Shown: positions 21,638 to 33,436 of the stretch, in pieces | How positions within the stretch are numbered: position 1 is the first letter of the stretch | How the letters are laid out: each line of letters opens with the position of its first letter | Assembly (NCBI GenBank): GCA_024752435.1 | Contig: CP103036.1 | Coordinates: 1,488,001-1,552,000, forward strand | Reading direction: 5' to 3' | DNA length: 64,000 nt | DNA from: Allantophomopsis cytisporea | Lineage: Eukaryota > Ascomycota > Leotiomycetes > Phacidiales > Phacidiaceae | Position numbers and translations under genes: made by a program | The notes under the pieces: generated by a model | What the model was told of the DNA's origin: nothing | Database searches by the model: none | Seen by the model: the letters and a program-made list of their open reading frames with translations, nothing else

Positions 21638-23869
21638 ATGGCGATTGCGCCGCCATTGAACCAGGGCTGGGGATATGGTATTGTCCTTGGCCTAGGAGCG
21701 CTCTTTGCCTTCGGCATGGTTAGTGATTCAATCCAACGGCCAACAGAAGACCATCCAGCACAGTACTGACAGTTCCAAAGATCCTCGTGACCTTTATTCT
21801 CAGACGCTACAACCATGAACTACAAACGTCCGAAATGTTCAGTACAGCTGGTCGCACAGTGAAATCTGGACTGGTGGCATCGGCCGTTGTTTCTTCCTGG
21901 ACTTGGGCTGCTACATTGTTACAAAGTACAGGTGTTGCATACCGATATGGTGTCTCGGGACCATTTTGGTATGCTAGTGGTGCTACCGTGCAAATCATTC
22001 TATTTGCTACGTTGGCTATCGAGTTAAAGAGAAGAGCTCCAAATGCCCATGTAGGTCTATCAGAATTACATATCCCTCAGGCGCTTTCGATCGAAGTGTT
22101 TGCTGACAAAACTTCAGACTTTCTTGGAAGTCATTCGGGCGAGATACGGCACCATGACCCATATGGTCTTCACTGTATTTGGCCTCATGACCAACATTCT
22201 TGTCACTGCTATGCTATTGACTGGTGGCTCTGCCGTTGTCACTTCTTTGACAGGAATGCACACTGTAGCCGCCTGTTTCCTGCTCCCAATTGGTGTCATC
22301 ATCTACACCATGTTTGGCGGTATCAAGGCAACATTTTTGACAGATTATGTCCACACCGTAATGCTCCTGATCATTATCTTCGTCTTTGCCTTCACCGCAT
22401 ACTCTACCAACGAGAATCTCGGCTCACCAGGAGTAGTCTGGGAGCTTCTTAAGAAGGCATCGGCGGACCACCCCGTCGCAGGGAATGCAGACGGCAGCTA
22501 CCTGACCATGCGATCTCAAGAGGGCGCCATCTTCTTCGTTATCAACCTGGTTGGCAACTTTGGAACCGTCTTCTGCGACAACGGATACTATAATAAAGCC
22601 ATTGCAGCCTCTCCAATCCACGCCCTGCCCGGATACATATTCGGTGGCCTTGCATGGTTTGCTGTTCCTTGGCTTTGTGCCACAACAATGGGTCTCTCAG
22701 CTCTCGCCCTCGAAGGCAACCCCGTCTTCCCAACCTATCCAGATCGTATGAGCGATGCCGATGTCACGGCCGGCCTTGTCCTCCCATATGCAGCTGTCGC
22801 CCTTCTCGGCAAAGGCGGTGCCGTAGCGACACTCCTCATTGTCTTCATGGCCGTGACGTCTGCCACTTCCTCCGAGCTCATCGCCGTCTCATCTATCTTT
22901 ACCTATGACATCTACCAAACCTACTTCAAACCAGATGCCTCGGGCAGGCGCCTCATCTACATGGCACACGCGATGGTCATCTTCTTCGGCATGTTCATGG
23001 CTGCATTCTCGACAGGCCTCTACTACGCCGGTATTTCAATGGGCTACCTGTACCTTATGATGGGCGTGATCATCTCTTCTGCCGTTATCCCTGCTACCTT
23101 AGCACTGATGTGGTCTGGGCAAAACAAATGGGCCGCAATGCTCTCACCACCTCTCGGTCTCTGTTGCTCCCTCATCGCCTGGCTCGTGACCGCCAAAAAG
23201 GAGGGTGGTGACCTCTCCGTCACCTCCACCGGCGCAAATAATCCCATGCTGGCAGGCAATGTCGTCGCTCTACTCAGCCCGCTCATATTCATCCCACTCT
23301 TCACGGCCATTTTCGGCCTCGCCCATTACGACTGGAAATCCATGGCCGCCATCCGCAAGGGCGACGACCATGACCTTGCGGACTCAGCGGGCGTCGATCT
23401 CGAACTTGTGCCAGGCATGAGCAACCACAGCGACGCCGAGATGCGCGAGGAACAGCACAAGCTCCTTCGAGCCTCAAAAATCGCGAAGTCGTTGACTGTC
23501 TTCCTCGCCCTCTCACTGCTTATTCTCTGGCCCATGCCCATGTACGGCTCCGGATATATCTTCAGCAAGAAGTTCTTCACCGGCTGGGTTGTTGTCGGCA
23601 TTCTGTGGCTTTTCTTTAGCTTCTTCGTTGTTGGTCTCTTCCCTCTTTGGGAGGGTAGAAAGAGTATGGCGCGCACGTTTAAGGCTATGTGGTTGGATAT
23701 TACTGGGAAGCAGCATCCTCAGACTTCGAAGAGGAAGAATCGTGAGGAGAGGGAGAATGAGGCCGAGGCCGTTGTTGTTGAGGGGAGGGAGAAGGAGGGT
23801 GGAAGGGTCAGTGCGGAGGGGAGTGAGGGGAAGGAGATGGATGAGAAGACTGCTGCTGCTAGTGGGTGA
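21638..23869 (+). CDS. DUR3: Urea active transporter, sodium:solute symporter family
   Basis: Three exons (21638-21718, 21781-22050, 22118-23869) give 700 residues, the usual Dur3 length. Dur3 proteins import urea, and in some species polyamines, across the plasma membrane by ion-coupled symport. The sequence opens with LNQGWGYGIVLGLGALFAFGM, then SEMFSTAGRTVKSGLVASAVVSSWTWAATL, both typical of the family. About fifteen membrane helices can be traced, among them TNILVTAMLLTGGSAVV, AVTSATSSELIAVSSIF and ISMGYLYLMMGVIISSAVIP. The C-terminal tail from about residue 625 is long, charged and Glu-rich, so cytosolic. Both short introns lie near the 5' end. Upstream GATA sites fit nitrogen-catabolite control. 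No urease or urea amidolyase gene is next to it. Function is well supported by resemblance over the full length. Confidence 0.92.
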
Positions 23870-24095
23870 GGGATTTTGGTAGATGTGGGATAGATTGATG
23901 AATGGGTGGTTGTTTGCTTCTGATACCATTGCCTAGATATGTTCGTTTAAAATTAATGTATTGTTTTTGTGAAATTATAACTGGTATCCATTGGATCGTT
24001 GTGAGTAAGGCACTGCTTCCCCTGACAGGTATTATTGTCATATTCTGACTATTTAAGCCTCTGAACAAATCCAAAGAAACCAGAGTAAGAGCAGC

Positions 24096-26373
24096 TCAAA
24101 GTTCCAGTGCATCCAACTTCTTGCTCAAGTTCTCCTCGAACCCGCTGACCCCACTCCCTAGTACCTTCAAATTCCCACTCCTGAGAACAAAGACCTCCCG
24201 TCTCCTCCCTTCTTCCTCCGCATCCTCGCCATCCTCATCCTCATCCTCTTCAACCTCTCCCTCAACAACAGCTCGAATCAAATATCTATCGTGACTAACC
24301 AACAGAATCCCTCCATTCCACCATCTCAACGCTTCCATAAGCGCCTTGACAGTATGAAAATCCAGATGAGTCGTAATTTCGTCCAAAATCAGTAATTGCG
24401 GTTCTTTCCAGACAATAATCGCCAATGCAAGTCTCACCAACTGACCACCTGATAATTTACCCACAGGAACGTCACTCGCCGTGCGGCCAGGTAATCCGAG
24501 ACCGCCCAACAAGCCCCTACATTCAGCCTCACTGAGAGTATCACCAACATCCTTCATCAACAAGCCCAGCGCCGTAAGTGCTGGATCCGACGCACCTACC
24601 TTCTGCAGCTCCTCAACAGCATGCTGGCTGTAATATCCAAGTCGCAATCTCGGATGGCGCGTCACGACGCCCTTAGACGGCTTATATGCGTCTACAAGCA
24701 CTTTAATCAGCGTCGACTTACCACTCCCGTTCAAACCCACAATCCCCACACGATCACCCTCGTGAATAACAAAATTCACGTCCTCAAGCGTTGCCTTCGG
24801 CGCAGACTTGTATTTCAGCGAAACGTTCTCGAGGGAGATCAGCGGGCCGGGGAAGCGCAACTCAGGGGCTGGCGGGAGGTGAATTGTGACGCCCTTCTCG
24901 TCAGGCGGGATGTCGATTGCAGCGCGCGAGGTGAGGTGAAAGCCTGCAAGATCGCGGTTCAATTTGAAGCGGCCCCCCTTCGCGCTCACGGTCATCCCCA
25001 TCCGATCGTCGAGCTTCTTCTGGCGGGACTTCGCTTGTCGTAGCTTGTTCTCGTCGCCGGATGCGCGGCCTGCCTTGATATTCTGCGCGATGGTCTTCTC
25101 CATGTGGGCGCGCTGCTTGTCCTGTGCGTCTTTCATGCGGGTCAGATGCAGTTTCTTGGAGCGTAGGTCGGATTCGTAGGCACCGATGTTGCCGCGGAAA
25201 TAGGTCAGGGTGTGGTCTTGTAGGATGATGATTTCTTGGCATACCGCGTCGATGAAGTCGCGGTCGTGGGAGACGAGGAGAATTGTGGTGTTGCTAGAGG
25301 AGCGCATGCTAATGAGGTACTTTTGCAGCCAAAGGATACCGAAGAGGTCGAGGAAGTTGGTAGGTTCATCAAGGATTAAGATGTCGGATTCTGTAAGAAG
25401 GACACTGGCTAGTGCTGTGCGCATTCGCCAGCCTCCTGAAAGACTTGTGACGGGCTTGGATGTGGTCTCAGGAGAGAAGCCTAGACCAGCCAGGATCACA
25501 AGAGCTTGTTTCTCGAGTTGAGCCATCTTCGCAGGTTCGAATTGTGACTGTAGCTCTCCTAGCATTTCGATTGCCTCTTGAGTTTCTTCTTTCACGGCTG
25601 TCTCATCTATTTCTACCTCTTCAAGGCGCTTTGCGGATTCCTGTACCGTCTCTTCAAATGCTGTGAGAGCCTTCCGGGCTTGCATGCCTCTAGTACCACT
25701 CCGGAGTCTTGCGTCCTTATCTAGCTCGAAGAGTTGCTTCTTCAATTTCTCATGTTGGATCTTCCGTAAGGCTCTTACCGGTGCAAACTTATCGGACGTC
25801 TCCTCAAATGATTTCGACAATATATCAATGGTAGGTTGAACATCGTTAACAGCAGTTGCCGTATCAAGGACATATTGTAATACTGATTGTGGATTCCGGG
25901 GTGTAGATCCAGAAATTCCAACCAAAGTTTTATCTCCCGTTTGCTGGAGGATTGATATCTTAGTCTTCAACGGAATTCCAGGGATGAGTTTCTCTGATAT
26001 TGCACGGAGTATGGCTGGTTGAGACGCAATTTAGCTAAGTCATGGAATATGGGAATGAAAACCTACTCGATTTTCCAGTTCCATTACGTCCAACCAGAGC
26101 ATAGTGAATGCTTGGCTTCAGCTTCAGAGTTGCGTTTGTGAGGATTTCTAGACCTTCCCCTCGAGCCTTACCTTTTGTTTTACCAGAGGTGCCAGACTCC
26201 GTGGATTTGATCGTGATACCCAAGCCCGCGATATCAAGCTTCGCTTTATGTCAGAGCATCCATACTATCGCACAACCTCGTCATACCTCTTGATACACCG
26301 GCGATTCGATGTGAAATCGTGTCTGCTTACACGTGACCAGAATTGTTGCAGCACTTTGAGTGAGGGAAGTCAT
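24096..26373 (-). CDS. ABCF-family ATPase (twin nucleotide-binding domains)
   Basis: Three exons (26287-26373, 26067-26238, 24096-26014) give 725 residues. There are no membrane segments, so this is a soluble ABCF protein, a family acting on ribosomes in translation or ribosome assembly. Domain 1 has Walker A GRNGTGKST (residues about 79-87, split by the second intron), signature LSGGW and Walker B DILILDEPTNFLD. The linker has the charged helical hairpin typical of ABCF proteins. Domain 2 has GLNGSGKST, LSGGQ and LLILDEITTHLD. It lacks the HEAT or chromodomain parts of eEF3 and New1 and has only a short N terminus, so it is not a standard Gcn20, Arb1 or eEF3 by layout. An acidic insert (EVEEDEDEDGEDAEEEG) sits near the end. 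The first intron's acceptor was picked among close alternatives. Confidence 0.87.
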
Positions 26374-27897
26374 TGTGGCTGAAAAGAAGAGGTTGAGTTA
26401 ATTGAATAGAATGTGCGACTTGCAGAACGCTGCGGGCAGATACGAGTCTCAAGTGGCTATCTCAATTACAGAATGAAGAAAAAATGAAGGCTCTCCAGCT
26501 GCATATGAATTGTCCTTATGATACTGACCTCCTACTCCTTGGCTTGTAGCAACTTGTGGAGTTGAGCCCCGTCGATATCTCTGTATGCGCCTCCGGCCTC
26601 ACTAGCTAGAAGATGAGTCATAAAGTTCATCAGAGATCAACTCAATGAGCAGGATTCAAAAGCGCCAATGACCCTGTGGAACCAAAGACGTCCTGGAATG
26701 GAAATTCAATGACTACAGACTGCACGTTTGATTCGCAAAGTCGATCAAGCAAAAATATACCGAATGCCAAAAAAGTAAATAAGTAATTTTGTGATTGTGA
26801 TTTACGACTCACAAAGCCGCAATAAGTTCTGTTGAGTTGAGAGGATCAGCTTTGGCTGGTTGGTTAGTTGTTCGTCACCGTGCCAAGCGCCGCCCGAATG
26901 CCCCACTGGTATCAACGGCCATTTCTCCCGCTGTTTATCGAATCCATCAACCCAACGACCAACTTACTATCGACCAGCAATCAGCCTCGTCCACCAAGAA
27001 CAGGAAAGGCAAGGTAGGTAGGTAGGTAGGTAGGTAGGTAGGTATATGGTAGGTAGATATATGGTACCTAGGTATGAAGGCAGATGAAGTACCAGCCTTA
27101 CAATTGTTTTCCCGATCACCACCCAATCACCCAATCGGAACCCAATATCCCTCTTCAGATCTTATTGTGTGCGACCAGTGCAACACTGAGAGCAGATAGG
27201 ACCCGACGATCTACTCCCCGCATATAGATCACTGGATCGTATATATCTGAAGATGTTCACAAAACTGACAAGCTTTCCTTACACTGAGACAGTGAATACA
27301 AAGAAGTTTGGTTTCTGCTTTCAAGCCATTTGTCTGATCGCATACTTGTGTAAGCATCTTCAAGACATCTAATGCCTTTCTATCCTTCTTTTCCTTCTCA
27401 TCAAGACATTTCCCGCAACTTGAATTCTACACAAAATCCAAAGAAGTATGACCCGATACGGAGAGGTCGATTCGCATGTCTTTACGTATGAAGACCCAGT
27501 ATTAACCTCTACGACAGGCAGTTTCTTGTATCTCCTCGTTCCATACACTGATGCTCCCAACCTTGTTAAAACAATCTGCCCAATTTTCATCAAAAATTCA
27601 GGGTCTGATCTTCATCGAAATGTTTCGTTATCAAACTTCAAACCTTGTCCCTGGGAAAGGATTGCACAATGATCCATTACTAGTGCTTTCAGTGTTTTAG
27701 AGCCCAAGATCCAATCCAGTTTCCATTCCTGACAAAACTGAAATTTCCCAACGCCAAGAATGTCAAACGTGGTAATTCTTTCCCCCTTAATCTACTTTGG
27801 ATAACATCCCATTAGGCATCGCATTGGATAGTCAACTTCTTTAGAGATTGGCAATTTGCCTGCCAAATAACTCTCAGAACGCATGAATTAAATTTCT
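26374..27897. other. Intergenic with a tetranucleotide repeat
   Basis: About 1.5 kb without a recognised gene. A GGTA microsatellite lies at 27013-27044. The plus-strand frame at 27448-27672 has no known feature. Confidence 0.5.
27013..27044 (+). repeat. (GGTA)8 microsatellite
   Basis: Eight perfect GGTA units, followed by imperfect extensions (tatggtaggtag) to about 27057. Confidence 0.95.
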
Positions 27898-28650
27898 TTA
27901 TATAGCAGATTTCAGCGTATTCGGGTGCTCATCCGTAGTAATTCGCAATCTCAACTCCTTGACTCTGCTCAAAACTTTTTTGAACGCTGCATTCTGCACA
28001 ACTTCTGAGTCATAGATGTTTTGAAGGTTCTTGACGCCGAGAGATTTTAACTTGGATAGGGGAAGCACCTCATTCTCCGTGTCAGACAGACCTCTGCGAA
28101 CTATTTCTGCAAGTGATAGGAGCCTCTTGAATCTTATGAGACCTGGGAAAGTTTTGGCTAACTTCGCAGGCAAGTGCACTATGAGAGCTTCGAGATTTGG
28201 AATCCTTCCCAATGTCTCAACCGCACTTAGGAAGTTTTCTGAGAGCTGTTTTCCGTTGTGTTTATAAAGATCGTCAAGCAGCCGATTGGCCTATGAACTG
28301 TCAATATTGTCTGGACTCTTGTAAGTGTTGAAGATAACCCAACGAACATAGGAGTTGTGAGCAGAATTGATGAGGTTAGAGTAGCGGTCATAGCTGCCCT
28401 CTTCAGGCAGTGGGACGACCTCTGGAAACGTATATCTGTCCGCTAATTTAAAGATACTTCTCGATATCAGACGCAAGATTTTGAGATCCGGAACAGCGCA
28501 GTATTCAATTATACTTTTGAGGAGCTCTGTAGGGTAGAGAGGTAAAAGACGAAGGCATTCCTCGAATTTCCCGCATTTTCGAGGGAATGAATGAAAGCTG
28601 ATCGCTAATTGGGAAGAAACGATGTTAATAGAGATGGAAATTGTGTGATT
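27898..28650 (-). pseudogene. F-box-like gene, apparently disrupted or incompletely modelled
   Basis: On the minus strand one frame runs from about 28650 to 27898. It starts with an F-box-like segment (LLPLYPTELLKSIIEYC, then ILRLISRSIFKLADRYTFPE) and continues into Leu-rich text (NLEALIVHLPAKLAKTF, then KLKSLGVKNLQNIYDS). F-box proteins recruit targets to SCF ubiquitin ligases. Two problems appear. No in-frame Met is visible before the F-box; a possible acceptor (aattag) upstream could join a missed first exon. A single TAG at 28291-28293 interrupts the frame in the middle. The stop could be spliced out by an in-frame 57-nt intron with a weak gttcgt donor and a ttcatag acceptor, so a live gene is possible. 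The predicted end is also early for this family. I favour a decaying gene but cannot exclude a functional one. Confidence 0.45.
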
Positions 28651-29078
28651 GTGTGACTTTCAAAGTGAAGACTTCGAAGTTGTGAGGAAACGCAAGTAGG
28701 TAGACAACTCGCCACTTGATAATCATGGCCAAACTTATGCATACGCTGCCAAGCATTAGGAACGTGGTGTAATTATTTGGGAGAGAAGTTCTCTGATACA
28801 TAGTTGAAATAAGACGGATGAATTAAAAGCTTTAATTAGAACTGTTGAATATATTCTCATTGCGACATCTAATAAAACGTAGCTATCTAAGTAATCAAGT
28901 TGAAAGTTTACGTTGCAAAAGAGGAACTGAATAAATCACTGTTCTATTATGATATCTACAAGACGGAACCAATCCTTGATAAAGAGTGATGGATGGCCTC
29001 GCCCAGTTCATGAACGATCATCGGAAGCACACATCTTCGACTACAGATTAAAAGAGAGAGTGAGCACTGAAACCTAGA
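28651..29078. other. AT-rich intergenic stretch
   Basis: Spacer between the F-box-like locus and the esterase gene, with nothing recognised apart from a possible unmodelled first exon of the F-box locus. Confidence 0.45.
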
Positions 29079-30179
29079 TTACCAGAATCCACTCTGGGTT
29101 AAGAAGTCTGCCACATTCATAGCCAAAATCCTGTGGGTCCAGCTGTTAGGATGGTAGATATCTGACCAAATGCAAGTGCTGTTACCGCAGATTGTCACCG
29201 GACTTGTGAAGTTGTATGCCAACGGGTCATCCAGGATTCTTGTAAAGAGTGACGTTGTGTTGAATGCGTAAACCCTTGCATCCTACGAGATGAAAGTCAG
29301 AAAAGAACGTGGACTTTTTGCATTACTTTAGGAGAAAGCTCACAATATTGTTTTTTTGAAACGCTCCTATCCTCTCGTCAAGCTGAGCGTTATAGACATC
29401 TATGCTCAGCCGAAATTGTGCTTGTACAAAGCTCCCACTGGCAATGATCCGGGGAGTCCGCCACATTGGTGGGAGGTTGAGGAATAGGAAATCTCGGACA
29501 CCAATATCGTAGAGGTTCTGAACTATGATGAAGTATTGATCTATAAAACCTTGGGTGATCCTACTTGAAATAAGCAGTGTTGTATAACAGACGTTTAGTC
29601 ACTCACCTTGTCTTGTTTGCATTATTAAAATAAGAATATCCCACGTCGTCGATACCCATGAAGAATGAAGCCAAAGCATTACATGAGGTCCAATTAGCCC
29701 AGCCGTTTGGAACGTTTGCAGCCGTGGCTTCGAAAGTTGGATATTGTGATTGTTTGAGCCTGTGATCTTTGCCGGCGTTACTAAAGGTGCCATTCGGAAA
29801 AAGTGAGGTATCAACAACTGACCCATCCCGAGCATAGTTAAAAAGAACGGCCCCGGATCGATTGAATTCGGTGGTGAGATCTAAGATCCAGTTCCCTTGA
29901 GAGCCATTGTTGTTTCTTGAAGGACCGGTGCATCTCTCCATAGGTCCAACAGGACATGATAACGAAGGGCGAGGAAACTCATTAACGTCCAACGTACGAC
30001 TGTGAGATGTATAAGAATCTCCACTGTTCAAGTGTCAGTACTCTCAGCAATTAATTTGTTAAGAACACTTCATACAAACTAAAGATATAGCGAGTTTGAG
30101 GAGCACAAATGCGCGCTGGAATGATCGCTGAGGCTAGCCTCAGCACCCCTATTATCGGCTCCAAGAGCATAAAATGCAT
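29079..30179 (-). CDS. GDSL-type esterase (CE16-like), secreted
   Basis: Four exons (30076-30179, 29607-30023, 29344-29560, 29079-29282) give 313 residues. The family is the SGNH/GDSL hydrolases, most like fungal carbohydrate esterase family 16, which removes acetyl groups from plant cell-wall sugars and oligosaccharides. Block I is FSFGDSYT with the nucleophile at about S38; the splice inside this motif rebuilds the Phe codon. Block V is SDIYHPNSW, giving the Asp-x-x-His of the triad. Block III, normally G-x-N-D, reads MGIDDVG here, with Asp where the oxyanion Asn is expected. An N-terminal hydrophobic stretch (about residues 3-22) suggests a signal peptide, and several N-x-S/T sites suit secretion. 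Splice at 29560 uses the second AG of a tight pair. Activity on acetylated sugars is inferred from the family only. Confidence 0.8.
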
Positions 30180-31674
30180 GTTTCGATGATTAAGAAATAA
30201 AGCACAGAAGTATAGAACTATGTAGAGAATCCGATGAAGATCTTCGACTTGCGAGACAAAAAGGGTGTACATATATGACCTACCCACCAAGTGTTTATAG
30301 AAAAGATGGCAGGAAGCTTTGAGACTTCACAACTTGCTGTAATGAAGTTAAGTTCTATAAAGCACTATTTTCGTCTTAGTTTCTGCAAAGGGCCTGCAGA
30401 GATACCTAGAAACACGATTGATAAGATTAAGCATTTCATTAGAGAAACCATGAAAGGAATGCAAATGCAGGTTTAAACTCGCATCGGAATGTAATGATAC
30501 ATAGAGGACCCTTAACATAACTCAAGTTCAGGCCATTATCCTATTGTTGAATCAATGGTCACACGACTCACGGTAATTATGCCTCAAACCTCATTTTGTT
30601 TTAACTTGTTCTTTGTGCTCAACTGTTTCTCAATTCGAGCAAAACTGAAGATCCTAAATTAAGCTCTGAGGTGTCGACTCGATCAAGCCTTTCTGCTAAA
30701 CTTCCGAATTAAGCCTTTATTGTTATCAGTGTCATTTCGATGCACGCCACGTCACTTGGTAAGTGTGCCTGTGATACATTCCGGCGAAGCTTGCACGACT
30801 TCATGATTGAGCGCCACCTTCTCAGGACATGAACTCCCCAGAGAAATATGGAAACTACCTGGCACGTGTGGGCGGAATGTCTCATAAAATAACGAGAATA
30901 TTTCTTACGCTACACGTGCAGATGAGAACTTAGATGCTGATTAGCGTGAAGACTGACAGGTACGATGGAACTAGAAGAGAGCTGATACAATATCGGCCGT
31001 AGCTGAATTGCGTCTAGCTTCTGTTTACACCTCGGATTCTACTGTAATAAGTAACGCTCGAGGAATTTGGCTTGGGATGCAATATGATAGTTCAAGTTCT
31101 GTGATTCGGGATCTCCCACAACGCAAACTCCAAGATTGAAGCCAATATTGTAAGATAAGCCCGATAACCTCTTGAGATCTGTCATAGAAAGCTACAGCGT
31201 GTCTATGACAGGGAAAAGATGTGTTCCAACTGCTATTGCGATTTTTTAATGACCAAGGGCGACAGTGGATTTTCAACAACACTTTATGCTTGTCAATGGC
31301 TGGCTCCTATCGCTCTTCCGAACTCTGGTGTGTTCCGTGCTGAGAGACGAAAAGATTTCTGGATTGGCGTATTGGAAAGTATATAAAACGAGGAAAGTGA
31401 ATAGAGGGGCTGATAGATCGATGAATCCTGCAGAGTTCTTGAGCTAGCAACTGCGCGACATCATTTAGATCTGCATTCTCCTCTGAACTTTCTTTTCAAA
31501 CACAGGCATATGCATTTAACTCTCTAAAATTAGATCAGGATTAAAGCAGGGTTTCTATCAGTGAGACTTATAGTATTGTTAAGTGTAGTATACAAAAAAG
31601 ATTACTACCACCGAACCTAAAGGGAAAGATCCGCATCATGAACTTCTGGACTATACTTGATTCCATATCCGCTC
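30180..31674. other. AT-rich intergenic stretch
   Basis: About 1.5 kb between two minus-strand genes. No gene was recognised on either strand; frames at 30291-30476 and 31265-31447 have no features. Confidence 0.5.
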
Positions 31675-33436
31675 TTATGCCGGCGGCTCTGTCGACTGAG
31701 GTATTCCTGTCTTTGTCTCTGTGTGCTCCGTGTTCAAATGTCGCTGTTTGATGAAGGGACTCGCAAGCATCGCCACAGCCGCCACGCAGGTGTACATTAT
31801 AAACATATTTCTGAGACTCCATGCGAAGGAGTCTTGCACCAGCTGACGCTGCACAGGGTCCTGGATAAACTTGAAGATCTCCACATTTGCCGCTGCTTGA
31901 TCACCGGATAAGGCTTTCAGGACAGATTCGCTGAGACCAGTGGCAGTAAGAGATGATTGGCGAGCAGCCATACTATTTTGGAACACCACTCCACCGAGCA
32001 CGATCGACAACGATGTTGCTAAGCTGCGGATAAAACCCAAGGTTGCTGTAGCTGTCGCAGTATTGGCTTGGCTGACAGTATTCTGGATGGTGATCATGGG
32101 TGCTTGGAATAGAAGTGCAATGCCAACACCGCCAATGATTTCGAACCCGACGATTCTTGCAATAGATGTGTCGGTTTGGAAATTGATGTACAGCCCCGTC
32201 CCCAATGTCATGAGGGATGCCCCGGCCCAGATGACTTCCCTATAGCGGCCTGTCTGATGGATCAAGATGCCGACCAATATGTCCACAGCCGCTTCCGTTA
32301 TTATCATTGGTAGTATTAAAATACCACTACGGAGAGGTGAGGCTTGTTTTACGCTTTGAAAGTACAACGGTAAGTAATACTCCGTACCGATGGAAACCAT
32401 GCTGTGGGCAAAAGCAACAAGGAAAGTTGCGTTATTGGACCAATTGTTAAAAACGCCCAATGGCATCAGGGGATATTTGGCTAGGCGTTTTTCGCTATAG
32501 AAAAAGAAGCCGATCATCAGCATTCCAAACACAATCAAGCAGATGACCTTCGGGTTGCTCCAAGGAAATATCGCGCCGCCGAAGTCCAGTCCGAGGAGAA
32601 GTAGAAGGGTTACCGCTAGAATGGAGACCGTCCCGAACCAGTCAATGGCCATAATGCCTTCGCCTAGCTTTGTGCGTGGATTGTGCACATCCAAGAGAAA
32701 CAGCAAGATTACGAATGTGACTCCACAGACTGGGAGATTGATCCAGAAGCACCACCGCCAACTCACGTACTGCGTGAACACTCCTCCAATTAAAGGCCCA
32801 GTGGATCCAGCGAGCGCCCATGTCACCCCCAGTAAACCTAGATACAACGCTCGGCTTCGCATACTAAAGAGATCTGAGATCGTAATAGACACCAACAGCA
32901 TGAGACCTCCGCCGGCTGTGCCCTGCAGCGCTCGCGCAGCGATTAACATCCGCATGCTTGTACTCAGTGCCGCAATCATGCTAGCGACGGCAAAGATACC
33001 GACTGCTGCCAAGAGAGCAAGCTTACGGCCCCAGATGTCGCTGCATTTGGCCCAGATTGGACCTGCTGCTGCATTGGCCAGCAAGTAGGCACTCCCGATC
33101 CAGATATAGCCTGAAGCAGAGTGCAGAGCGGCGGAGATTGTGGGAATTGATGTTGCGATGATGGTTTGGTCGAGGGCTGCAATGAAGAGGACAAACTTAG
33201 GAGATATTGTTAGCCAACTAGTACTCGTTTTTAAGGCCCAAGACGGGTTAATGCACATAAAGCGAGGCTAAGATAGCATATATACGCAGATTTGTGCGAA
33301 CTTTTGGCTCTTCGAGTAGATCGAGTGGCACAATGGTGTGTTCATTTGGAGGGACCTCTGCTGGGGATCCAGCGTCGGCCATAGAAGGCTTGAGGGGCGC
33401 GATATTATCTGCTGCCACTTGATTTTGTTCGGCCAT
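31675..33436 (-). CDS. MFS transporter, DHA2 (14-helix drug:H+ antiporter) type
   Basis: Two exons (33257-33436 and 31675-33195) separated by a 61-nt intron with a gctaac branch site give 566 residues. A polar N-terminal tail of about 50 residues leads into helix 1 (FVLFIAALDQTIIATSIP), whose Asp-Gln-Thr is typical of DHA2 pumps. Motif A is WAKCSDIWGRKLALL, motif B is ARALQGTAGGGLM and the antiporter motif C is LAGSTGPLIGGVFTQ. About fourteen membrane helices can be drawn. Such proteins export toxic compounds, including fungicides and self-made metabolites, across the plasma membrane using the proton gradient. No biosynthetic gene is adjacent, so the substrate is unknown. The start is the Met of MAEQNQVAADN; an upstream Met would add an implausible hydrophobic leader. 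Confidence 0.9.
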
